Source: Anaeramoeba flamelloides
Taxonomy: Eukaryota; Metamonada; Anaeramoebidae
NCBI GenBank assembly: GCA_027625915.1
Contig: JANTQA010000063.1
Coordinates: 6,839,501 to 6,903,500 of the forward strand
Direction of reading: 5' to 3'
Length of the DNA: 64,000 bases
How positions within the stretch are numbered: the stretch's first letter is position 1; each line of letters begins with the position of its first letter. The position numbers and the translations under genes are program-made. Positions 33,930-44,600 of the stretch are shown here, piece by piece. The notes below the pieces were generated by a model. It saw nothing but the letters and a program-made list of their open reading frames with translations, searched no databases and was not told where the DNA came from.

Positions 33930-34520
33930 TTTTGGTTAAGACTGTTATGATCCTTTCTCAAAAGATCAAAATAAATAATTTTTGAAAACTGTATTTTTTT
34001 TTGGTTTTTATTTTTTGTTCTTTTGTAAATGCATAGTTGTTATATAGTTGTACAGGGGTTTAGTATTGGTTTCTGGGGGGGGGGGTTCATTGTTCAATTT
34101 TATGGGGTTTTCAGTACTTTTGTATAAATAAATGACACAAATGATAAATTGATTGGATTAATATTTTCTTGGGTTTCTATCTAACCGCTTACTTAGTGGT
34201 ATTTTAAAGTGTACTGTTCATTATAAAATAAAAAGATCACTATTTTTATCCAGCTTTTCCAAAAAGATATCATCCCAGGAATTTAATATAAATTATCATA
34301 GAATTAAATTCTAAAATAGTGGAAATTAATTATTTAAACTGATTTTAAGAATTAGTAATTCGAAATTTTACAGAATCTAAAAACATTTTTTTGGATAGCT
34401 GAACGAAATTTTTGATCTATTTATTTTGCAAAAAATGGTAGCAAAAAATAAAAACCAATTATTTTCAAAAAATATTGATTTTAAACTTTTGATAAAGGAT
34501 CATAAGAGTTTTAATTGGGG
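33930..34520. repeat. Inverted-repeat element, family G
   Basis: The arms are about 100 bp: 33930-34030 and the complement of 34430-34520. Shared blocks are ttatgatcctttctcaaaag and ggtttttattttttg. The middle has a 12-base G run at about 34074-34085, striking in this background. The right half recurs at about 53365-53560. No coding capacity is seen. Confidence 0.6.
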
Positions 34521-34997
34521 GGGAAGGGTATTATTTTGGGGTGTGTTTGATGAATTAGTTTAGAACTTCGGTCATTAATAATTTAATTATTCAAAAAAAA
34601 AATTGAATTTTTAAGCAACTAATTCCCATTCGGGACAAATTTAAGAAAGTTCTTTTTCAACTCTAAAACCTTTGTAACTATACTTTTATCTGTGTATTTT
34701 AAATTTCTCTCGGAATAAGGGTTTTTTTCTAAAATTCTTTGTATTTTTTTACAAACCCATGTATTTTTTTTCATTAATGTTTACAACAAATAAGTACCAC
34801 TTTCATTTTCCAATTAAAATAGAAAAATTTTTATTCCCGGTTCTCAAAGATTGATCCATTGTTGTCTTAATTGTCGAAAAAAAACAAGATTTTCACAAGA
34901 TCATTTGATCATGATAGTCTTGATTTTTATTAATTTGAATCTCTTTATTTTTGAGACTTTGAGATAAAACTTATTGTTTTTAATTCCAAAATAATTG

Positions 34998-35474
34998 TAC
35001 TGTAGTCAAAATAAAGCACGTGGAAATGTGTAATGTGTATTTCAAAATAAAAAGTGTGTTTTTTTTGTTATTGAAAACCAAGGCATTAATCAATCAAAGA
35101 AACTGATAATAAACCCTAAAAAAACATGGTATTGGTTTCTTAAAGTTCTATTATTTAAAAAGAAATTCTAAAAATGAAGGATCAAATTGCAAAATTTATC
35201 TCAAAAAATAGAGTAAATTTTTGCAAGAAAATTTTAATCGAAAAACAATAAAAAATTCAAAAAAATTGAGAATATTATGGAAACTTTTCAACAAATTGCA
35301 TGAATAATTTAAATTTTAACACAAATAACCAGACCTTTACTTTCAAAATTTATTTGTACTTAGGTATACTATTTAGTAGTAGATTGGACGTTGCCTTGGT
35401 ATAAGAATAAAAAAAAACAGTGATAATATTTTGAAACAGGGATTATAGTTGCTGTGTACTCATTATTTTGATTA
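34998..35474 (+). repeat. TIR element, family C, copy 2
   Basis: The left end is TACTGTAGTCAAAATAAAGC, identical to copy 1. The interior matches copy 1 throughout (ggtttcttaaagttctatta, aagaaattctaaaaatgaag). The right terminus is interrupted by the family D element; its last bases resume at 35933. Confidence 0.72.
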
Positions 35475-35932
35475 CTGTTGAGAGAAAAATGTTGGACAGA
35501 GAAAAATAGTTGGGCACCATTTTTAATTGAGAACCTTACTGAAAATGATTTTTAATTTCAATCGTTTGTGTAATAACTAAAGAAAATAACAATAATCTAC
35601 TTATTAGAATAACCATTAATGAAATTCTACTTTTTCAAAACCTTATCTCTCATAATCTAAAGCAAGTTTAAAAATTACCATTTTCAGAATTAATAGTAAA
35701 CTTTACTAAAACTTGGATTTTTGTTAAAATAGCATGATCTACTTTATTTATTAACCATTCAAATGAGTATTCTACACACACTAAATATTAATGAACTTGT
35801 AACACATTTAAACCGGGATTTATATAAAATTCACCTAGTTACAAATAGGATTTGATTTTCAATTTTACTAATGTTCCCAATTAAAAATGGTGACCAACCA
35901 TTTTTCTGTGTCCAACATTTTTCTCTCAACAG
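35475..35932. repeat. TIR element, family D, inserted in family C copy 2
   Basis: It has 60 bp terminal inverted repeats at about 90% identity, beginning CTGTTGAGAGAAAAATGTTG on both strands. Total length is 458 bp. The trinucleotide TTA flanks it on both sides (35472-35474 and 35933-35935), consistent with a target duplication that may include TA. No transposase frame is present. High arm identity suggests it is younger than its neighbours. Confidence 0.75.
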
Positions 35933-35939
35933 TTACTGA

Positions 35940-36819
35940 ATTTTGCAAATCAAAATTTTTTGGAGACATTTGAACCATGTAGTACACACAACGAAATTAC
36001 TTTTAATCGCAACACGGTTTAATTTTAGACTTATCTGTGTTAGATCCTAGTCCCTTAAAAATATAAAAACTAATTTTTACTGATTACAGTCTTTTTTCAT
36101 AAAAAGTTTCTTCATTTCTTATTTATCCCAAGAGTGATTTTGTTTTATAAAACAAACTTCGGTTTGGTCTTTATCTCAGTTAAAACCTTTGGTTAAATAA
36201 ATTAAAAAGCATGAAGTGCATCTCATCAGACTGAGTCAAAAAAACTTGGAAAATCTCACTTGCACATTAAAAGATTACACGACTTGAACAAGGCTTTTAG
36301 ACTTTTACAAAACTTTTCCCCTTTAAAAGTGTTGGAAAGTGTTTGAAAGATTTGTGAATTGGCTGTAAGTGTTGGAAAGTTTGAAAGACACAGACAGAAA
36401 TTGTAAAAGTCATACAAATTTGGGGTGTGACACAAAACCTTAAAAACGTTTTTGAAAATTTGTCAATTGATTGTTTGGCTGAATGTTGTTGGTAAGCTGA
36501 TTTGAGTGTTTGGGGGGGCTTTTGGGTTCGGTTCTATGATCGAATTTTGGTGATGTTTTTTTTTAGATACCGAATCATTGAGGGATTTTAGAAAAAAAAA
36601 AATAATAAAAAGAAATCGAAAATTTTGGAAATCTTGAGAAAATGACTAGTAAAGCAAATCATCTTTTTTGTAATTTATTTTAAACACTAATTAAATTTTT
36701 TAACAACAAAAAAAAAAAAAAAAAATTTGTTTTTGGAAAAAAACGCTCTTTGAGAAAAACAACTGTTCCCAAAAAGTGATGAACAAAAAGTTACTAAATT
36801 GTTAAGAAAACTGCTTTAA
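35940..36819. other. Gene-poor stretch with a GC-richer patch
   Basis: It holds a lone CTAGTCCCTTA terminus (36047-36057). A patch at 36220-36540 has coding-like + strand stretches of 25-35 codons that do not connect, and a GTAAGC donor-like site near 36491. Part of the patch resembles 4735-4860 and 15290-15400 (family H), so I treat it as repeat or relic. Confidence 0.4.
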
Positions 36820-37250
36820 ATGGGCAAATTGGTGAGCTTGTTTCCAACGAGAAAACTTTTCTCCACTTTTTTTAAAAGAGTTGTCGACCAAGCACATTTT
36901 TTTAGCCTCAAACGAATTATTGAGAACACTGAAACAACAACATTATAGTGGTGTTTTAAATTAACTCGCTGAATCTAACCAAAATGTAATACTTTTTATT
37001 TTTTCAAAAAGAAATTACAAAAAAAAATTATTGCAAGAGAACAAAGGAAGGAAAAAATTTCTTGAAAAAAAATGGATCAAAAATATTAACACTTTTGGAA
37101 TTTGTCAAATAACTCAGAAGTTGAATGACGAATATTTGGAAATTAAAAAAAAAAAAAAAAAAAAAATCTTTGGCCTTTCTACAAAAAAAAATTCTTGCTT
37201 GCTTTTGAAAAAGACAAAAATTCCTCAAAGTGTTGAGAATTAATAAAAAA
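36820..37250 (+). other. Coding-like island upstream of the CDK gene
   Basis: An ATG at about 36819 opens 42 codons (MGKLVSLFPTRKLFSTFFKR...). A second frame of similar length overlaps it (CFQRENFSPLFLKELSTKHI...). Downstream, 37031-37243 is open and Lys-rich (GRKKFLEKKWIKNINTFGIC). Composition suggests real exons, but I could not connect them with consistent phases. It may be a small gene or a decayed one, ending about 360 bp before the CDK start. Confidence 0.3.
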
Positions 37251-37434
37251 GTAACCAAAATTTCAATTTAGAGACTCTTTGTGAAATAATGATTCGATAA
37301 TTCTGTTTCCAAATTTATCATTTTTTTTTCTCTCTTCTTTCTTAATTTGTTTTTGTTCCTTTTTCAAAAATTTCTTCGCCTTATTATCTAATATTTTTAG
37401 AATTTCCAATTCATCTTCTTAATTCTCAACAAAA

Positions 37435-37600
37435 TACTTTTTGTTTAATTTAATTTTTTTTTTTTTTTTTTTACCCTTCTTTCTTTTTGTTTAAATTACA
37501 AAACTTTGAACGGTTTTTCCTTTTCTTTTTTTTTTTTTTTAAAAATATTTATTTCTTTTTTTTTCTCTCAAACAAACTTTTTTGACTTGTTTTGAAATTA
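37435..37600 (+). promoter_or_regulatory. Pyrimidine-rich leader before the CDK gene
   Basis: Long T and CT runs (37448-37480, 37517-37571) run up to an AACAAAC-type segment just before the ATG. A similar CT-rich then CAA-rich layout precedes the BTB gene (60768-61005). It may mark promoter or 5' untranslated sequence; this is a shared layout, not an identified motif. Confidence 0.25.
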
Positions 37601-37609
37601 TCGAACACA

Positions 37610-38099
37610 ATGAATAACACTAATTCTCGAAAACGACTATTGGATAATAAATGGTTGAATGAAAAAGAACAAAAACAACAAATACCACCAAAATTACAAA
37701 CAATTCCAAAAAAATTTAATCCTGAGCAATGGAGCTCAAAGAATTATTCCCTCTTTAGAAAGATCAAGGACTTAGGACTTGGTTCTTATGGAGAGGTAAC
37801 TAAAAATTTTTTTTATTTTTTTTATTTTATTTTTTTTTTTTTTTCCTTCAATTCTCTTTTTTTCCGAATAAAAAAAAAAAACCAACCCAGACAGTCAATT
37901 TGATAAAACATAAAAATCGATCTTTTTAGTAGTTTTTAAAAATTAACAGAAAAAGTAATAAACCCTCAAACTCACGATACATTCTTTTATGAGATTCCTT
38001 GCGAAAAAAAAAAAAAACAAAAAAATTTTCAATCATAAAACAGTAAACAAACTGAAATAAGATGGATTTACAGAATATGAGAAAAAAAAAAAACAAAAA

Positions 38100-38130
<31 letters not shown>

Positions 38131-39543
38131 CTTGGATAATTCCTAACCAAATCCACAAATTAATTCAAAACCAAAACTTTAATTTCGAATACTTAATCTT
38201 CTAAAAATTCTACAATTTAAAAGGTATTTCTTTCTGAAAATATCAAAACACGGGAAAGGGTTGCGTTAAAAAGAGTTCGAATGACTGGAGAAAGTGAGGG
38301 CTTTCCTTTAACTGCTATCCGAGAAATCAAACTCTTACAAATGCTTGATCATCAAAATGTAGTAAAATTAAAAGAAGTTGTGACTAATGACAGCAAAAAA
38401 ACGGAGGGCAAGGGATCAGTCTTTATGGTTTTTGAATATGTTGAACATGACTTAGCAGGCTTGATCGACTTGCCTAATGTTCGAAAATTTACACTACCAC
38501 AGATCAAGTGCTATATTAAGCAATTACTTGAGGGCTTGCATTTTTGCCACTCGAAAAACGTACTCCATCGCGACATTAAAGGAGCAAACCTTCTTGTCAG
38601 CAAAAAAGGTGTCTTGAAAATCGCCGACTTTGGCTTGGCGAGGATTGCACGTGATAAGGGATTAACGGATCGGGTTGTCACGCTTTGGTATCGGTCGCCA
38701 GAGTTGCTCTTGGGATCGTCAAGCTACGACTCTTCTGTCGACATGTGGTCTGTTGGATGTGTTTTGGCCGAGCTACTGTTGCGCAAGCCGCTTTTGCCAG
38801 GGAAAAAGGAATACGAACAACTTGAATTGATTTGGTCTTTGTGTGGAACTCCAGATCAAAACAATTGGGATGGCGCCAAAAAGCTTCGCTATTTTCAAAA
38901 ATTTAAGCCGAAGAAAAGCTATCCTCGAGTAGTTCGGGAAAAATTTCAACACTTTGGTAAGGAGGTCGTCGATCTTCTTGACAACCTTCTCTCCTTAGAC
39001 CCAACCAAAAGAATGACCGCTCATCAGACGTTAGACCATGAATTTTTTTGGACAGATCCCATGCCAGCTTGCCCCAGTTCTTTGCCAAACTATCCGGACA
39101 CCCACGAATTGGATTCCAAAAAGCGCCGAGAGGCACTTCATCAAGTTAACAATACCAATAACAATAACAATAACAAATATCGCAAAAAGCCACGAAAAAA
39201 TAATGAACAACCATATTTTCTTCATCGTAAATGCGGAAGAAGGCCCAATGGGAAATCTCATCATTTTATCAAAACCCAACAATTCAACCTCAACCAAAAA
39301 AATAACAATAATATAAATTTGCACCACCAAAAAAATCAAAATCAAAATTACAGGCACATTAACCACCAAATATTTAATAATAATACAAACACCAAAATTA
39401 ATCAATTGCATAGCCACAATTTTAAACACAACCAAAATCCAAATTTGAACAAAAATATCCAGTTTAATCACAACAATCATAACCATAACCAAAAACAATA
39501 TTTTCATAATAAAAATCAATTCAAAAAAGATATTCACTTCTAA
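37610..39543 (+). CDS. CDK9/CDK12-type cyclin-dependent kinase, two exons
   Basis: This family phosphorylates the RNA polymerase II C-terminal domain with a cyclin T or K partner. Exon 1 is 37610-37795, exon 2 is 38224-39543, and the 428 bp intron starts GTAACT and ends AAAAG in phase 0. The joined 501-residue protein has GLGSYGEV (56-63), Lys78 in VALKRVR, the PLTAIRE helix (90-96), HRDIKGANLL with catalytic Asp179, DFG at 197-199 and the T-loop Thr215 in RVVTLWYRSPE. FKPKKSYPRVVREKF and LDPTKRMTAHQTL follow CDK12/13 and plant CDKC. The ATG at 37610 is the first in frame. The tail (about 345-501) is Asn/His/Gln/Lys-rich low complexity. CDK9 versus CDK12 cannot be decided by eye. Confidence 0.92.
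37796..38223 (+). other. Intron of the CDK gene
   Basis: GT at 37796-37797 and AG at 38222-38223. Joining Glu62 to Val63 restores the unbroken glycine loop and the VALKRV strand, which lie on different sides of the intron. It contains A- and T-runs but no frame of its own. Confidence 0.9.
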
Positions 39544-40471
39544 TTTAGACCAATTATAAGGAGATATCCTTATTTATTTTAAAATATTTCATTTTTTTTT
39601 ATAATTAAAAAAAAAAAAAAAAAAAAAACAACATTATTAAGGTATTTGTGATCAAAAATAATGTTTCTGCAAATGAATTTCGAATTTTTTTTTTTTAAAT
39701 TATTAAAATAAATTAACTATTTGTGTAAATTTTTTTTTTATTTTTTTTTTTTTTTTAATTATTAATGTACCAACACAATAATGGATCAAAGAAAAATCTG
39801 GTCATCTTTTAGAATCATTTTTTGGACTTTGTACAATTTGTTATAAGTGTTCAAAGTGTACAATGGGTAGTTACATTTTATTAATTTTGAGTGCTACAGT
39901 TTCTCAGAAAACAAATCTTTAAAATCATTTTCAAAACAAAATAAATGAATACTTTCATAAATTTGTTGTCAGATATTTTTTTCAATCCCAGTATAAAATA
40001 TTTATAAACTAAGTAATCTAAAAAGGAAATTAAAAGAATTTTTAAATTGATCTGGAAAAAATGAAAAAAAAAAAATCATTTATTTTTTGATCTACGATGC
40101 AGTATTTGGAATAACTGTCTTTATTGTTTTCTTACTTTAGTCTTTGAAACAATATTCTCTATTAAAATCTTTTTTTATATAATATTGGAAAAAAAGATTT
40201 TGAAATCAAATTTGTAAAAAAAAAGTTTGTGGAATAATGCTAAATAGCGATGGGACGAATAAAAACAAATTAAATGTTTTGATTTTTCTTTATCCAAATC
40301 AAGTAGATGAAGAATAAACAAATCTTTTAAAATAAAACGCAATTTCTACTATTTTTCATTCTTAATTTCAACACTTTTATTGGGAAATTCCCCATTTTCT
40401 TGTTTTGTCTACAAAATCGATAAGTTTTGTTTATAATACAATTATTCCCTAGATTATTAAATTATTTTATC

Positions 40472-40505
<34 letters not shown>

Positions 40506-40794
40506 TGATTATTTTCAAGCACCCATGAAACTATTTACTTGATTCCAAAAAAAAATTATATACAATGATTAATTGGATTATTTTTTAATCAGATTTTTCG
40601 AATTTACTTTTTTTATCACTAAAAAAGATTGTTAAAATTTTTTTATATTTAAAAACTAAGAGCAAATGAAGTAATATTTGCTATTAAAATAAATAATTTC
40701 AAAAATATAATAATTAAAAATTAAAAAAAAATGTGTAATGCCACAAAATAAGAAAAAAGAAACCATTTAACACTTATATCAACCCAGAGTTTGG

Positions 40795-40890
<96 letters not shown>

Positions 40891-41612
40891 ACACATATAT
40901 AAACCCCATTCCAAAAAATTTGGACATACCCAAAATAATAATTATTAAAAGAAAAATCAATTTATTAAATTTTTCTAAACTTATTATACAATCGCGTTTA
41001 TGTTATTCAGTATTAATATTCTTATAAGTAACCCCCTTTTTTTTCGAAATAAGAGAAAACAAAATATCAAAACAAAAAAAATAAAAAATATATATCTCCA
41101 AAAAGATGAAAAAAGCGGAACAAAAAAAATTTATTGGAAAAAATTATTGAAATTTCGTAAACAATTATTGATCTTTCAAATAGTTAGATATATTCAACCA
41201 ATATTATGTGATTCTTTTATTTAATAAAACTTACTTTCACATTTTATCAACCAGTAAAAAAATTTCCAGATCTAATGAAACGGATTGGGTAACGTTGTAA
41301 AAAAAAAAAAATAAAAACAAAAAACAGAAAAGACAAAAAATGATAAAAATAGGTTTATAAATCAAAAATTATTTCCAAATTGAATGAAAATGTAATATTG
41401 TAATTCTTTAAACAATCTAAAAATTTTTGGAATTTAGTTTTATTAAAAAAAAATGGACAATCAAAATATTAATTTGTAATTTTATGGATCTCATTAATGT
41501 TATACAGATATATTATTATTATTAATAATATATAACAATATATCTTAATTGATAAAATTATTATTTTTATAGTGTCTTTTTTAAATACAATACAAAAAAA
41601 TAAAAGAAATAT
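39544..41612. other. Gene-poor stretch with microsatellites
   Basis: It holds a family F repeat copy (about 39845-40180), a (TTA)n run (about 40468-40504) and a long (CA)n run (40800-40884). Open frames of about 75 codons across the CA run are Thr/His or Val/Cys repeats, hence artefacts. The stretch 40903-41220 opens with aaaccccattccaaaaaatt, like family E. Confidence 0.55.
40800..40884. repeat. (CA)n microsatellite, about 42 units
   Basis: An almost perfect dinucleotide run followed by a short imperfect extension to about 40898. Confidence 0.95.
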
Positions 41613-44600
41613 TTAATAATTATTTGGATTTGAAGGAATAACCCAACGAGCATAAATATCGTGTTTAGGAACAGTATCTCCGTCGAATTTCAAGAGATAA
41701 TAATGTGTTTGATATGTAGAAATACTTCTATTCTTTGGACTTTTTAACACTTTAGCTGGATAAAATGTTGTTGTTTCTGGATATATTGCCAACACCTTGG
41801 ACCCACGCGAAAATTCTGTTGATTTGATATGATGTACAGATAACATGTTGGGCAACGGGATAACGTCTCGCTTGGAGGCAGTATAATATCTTGGTCCACG
41901 ATTATTTTCAACAAAAAAATCAACCAACGTGTACTCTTTCTTTTCTTGCGAATATAATTTCACATGACACAAAATCCAATTGTTTGTTGAAATATCAGTT
42001 TGGGTGTAAGCTGCAACAAGTTCACCAGATGGAACAATATAATTTTTTTTTGATTTCACTTTTCCACATAAAGGTGGAGGATTTCTAAAAATTAATCATA
42101 AAATTGTTAATTTATTTAAAGACAAATAGAATTTTAAGTAGTTGTTTGTTTTATTACAAAATATGGAAATTGAATGAAAAAATATTAAATTAATTTTATT
42201 TAAAAACAGAAACAATTTCTTTTTATTATAATCAAATAATATTATGATATTTGTTTTTTTTTTTTTTTTTTTTTGGGTTATAACATACTTTATTTTATAA
42301 GACCTTTTATTAATCTAACTTAAAAATAATTATTATAAAAAGTTTAAATATACGTTTTAATTCATATGTTCATACAACTATTTATATTAAAAAATAATTA
42401 TTATCACTATTATTGTTAATACTGTCATTTACCAATTTATAATTAAACATTTTTCTTTCAATTTTCCAAATTTGAGATTTAATTATCTAAATATAGCAAA
42501 AGTGAATTTTTAGGTTTTTTTTTTGTTGCAAAGTTTTTTCTATTCAAATAAAATTGAATTTATGATTTTAAAATAACAAAATACCGTTCTTAAATTAAAA
42601 TGCCTTGATATATTTTAGATTAAGAAAAAAATATTACTTTACAAAACAATTAAAAAAAGAAAATCCCACTTGATTAATTGAGATTTTCCTCCTGAATCTT
42701 TGGTATAAAATTTTTTTTTTTTTAAATTTGAATTTAACAGCAAATCCCAGGACTTAATTTTCAAGGAGAAGGAAGTTATCATGTTTTTTAAAAATTTACT
42801 TTTATTATTTTGTGTTTGAATTATTTTGAATTTCAAAATTAATATTTGAGAAAAAAAGTGAAATAGGGAAAAAAAGTTCACATGATTTTTAATTAGGAAT
42901 ATTAATAGAATCACAGAAATCTGAAAATGAAAAGTAAGATCAATTAATAAAAGAAAAAATAAATAATTAAAGATTAAATGGAAGACTCAACACAATAAGA
43001 GTTTCTTTAATACTATCTTTTTTTTTTTTTTTTTTTTTTTTTTCATTCATTAAAAAAATTTGTTGAAAAAATTTGACTATTTTTTTTTTTTTTTTTATTA
43101 TTGAAGAAGTGTAAATTACACTCTAGTTGTCCTTATACTTAAATTTCCTTTCAGAAATTTAAGCGTAAAATCATAGATTTCACGATTATTAACCAATGAA
43201 AATAATAATAAACTGTTATGGTTTAAAATTAATTCATAGAGGTTTTTTTTCATTTAATTTATTCAGAAATATTAATCTATTATTTTCATAGGAAGGACAT
43301 ACCCACAAAAAATGATCAATATTTTCTATAACTTCCTTTTGTTTGTATTTTAAACATAAAGGACAAAACTTATTTGAATTTTTATTAATTACATAGTAAT
43401 ATCTGTTTAAGCAATGGGTAAATGTCCTAAATTTTAGGATTGTTGAACTTGATGGATAGCTTAGATATTTTTGAGTTGTAAATAATGAATTTTGGTTTCT
43501 TAATATTGTGTAGTATTTTTGCACTTTCCAGCTCTTGAAATTCAATAATTCATTATATGTGTATTTATAGATTTCCTTTTTTAATTCAATTATATCTTTT
43601 GAATTCCAGTTAATTTTATTGTTGGTTCGTTGATTAAAGTTTATTAATTTTTCTAAATAAGGAAGAGATAAATTTTTTAATTTTTTTTTAAATTTGAATT
43701 TTTTTTTATTTACTGAAATTACCATATTTTCAATTTTCAATTCTGTTTTATAAATAAGAATTGGTGTATTTCTGTTTATTTTGCATATTTCAGTAATTGC
43801 TGTATTCATCCAAGAATTTAAATAATTTAAAGTTTTTATTTCATAATTAAAAATTTCTAATCCATATGTTAATTGACTTAATATAAAAGATTTAAATAAT
43901 CTGATTTTCAAATTATTATTGAGGGAATTGTTATTAAATAATTGTTTACAGTTATTAAATGCTTCTTTAGCTTTTTTTAAATTATAAACTATATGTGAAA
44001 TTTTATCCAAATAGATACCTAAATATTTAATCTTTTTTAAATCTTTTGAAATAACTGTTTTTTCTTTATTTGGCTTCAATCCAAATTGAATTATAATTTC
44101 ATAAATTGAATTTAATTTTTGATTTAAATGATGTTTATCCCCTTTTATAATTAAGATTAAATCATCTGCAAACATTTGACAATGGTCTGTTAAAGATATT
44201 ATTTTTAATAAAAGAAAATGTGAAATTAGAGCAAATAAAATAGGTGATAATGGGTCTCCTTGAAATATACCAAGCCCTTCTCCTTGATAATATTTTATTA
44301 AAAAATTTTGAATAATTTTATTTAAAATAAATTTTTTATTGTTTTTCTAATTATTTTAAAACTGATTGAATCAAAACATTTTGCTATATCAATCATTATA
44401 ATATATGTTTTATTATTTTCATTTTCATTATTTGATTTTATATTATTATAAGTATTTAAGAAATTTAAAACTGCAATTCGAGGATAGTATTGCTTTCGAA
44501 ATCCAAACTGTGATTTGTGAATAAATTCCCAACAAGGTTCAATTAGTTTATATAACATTTTAAGAAATAATCTTGGTAAACTTTGATTAATTGAAATTGT

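Noticed and set aside
39031-39537. Minus-strand frame of 168 codons
   Set aside because: Antisense of the Asn/His-rich CDK tail.
40721-41027. Open frames made of Thr-His or Val-Cys repeats
   Set aside because: Direct translations of the (CA)n microsatellite.
42639-42914. Minus-strand frame of 91 codons below the LINE
   Set aside because: Part of it is the inverted 46 bp repeat and the rest is AT-rich. It has no start codon and does not connect to SGF29 exon 2.
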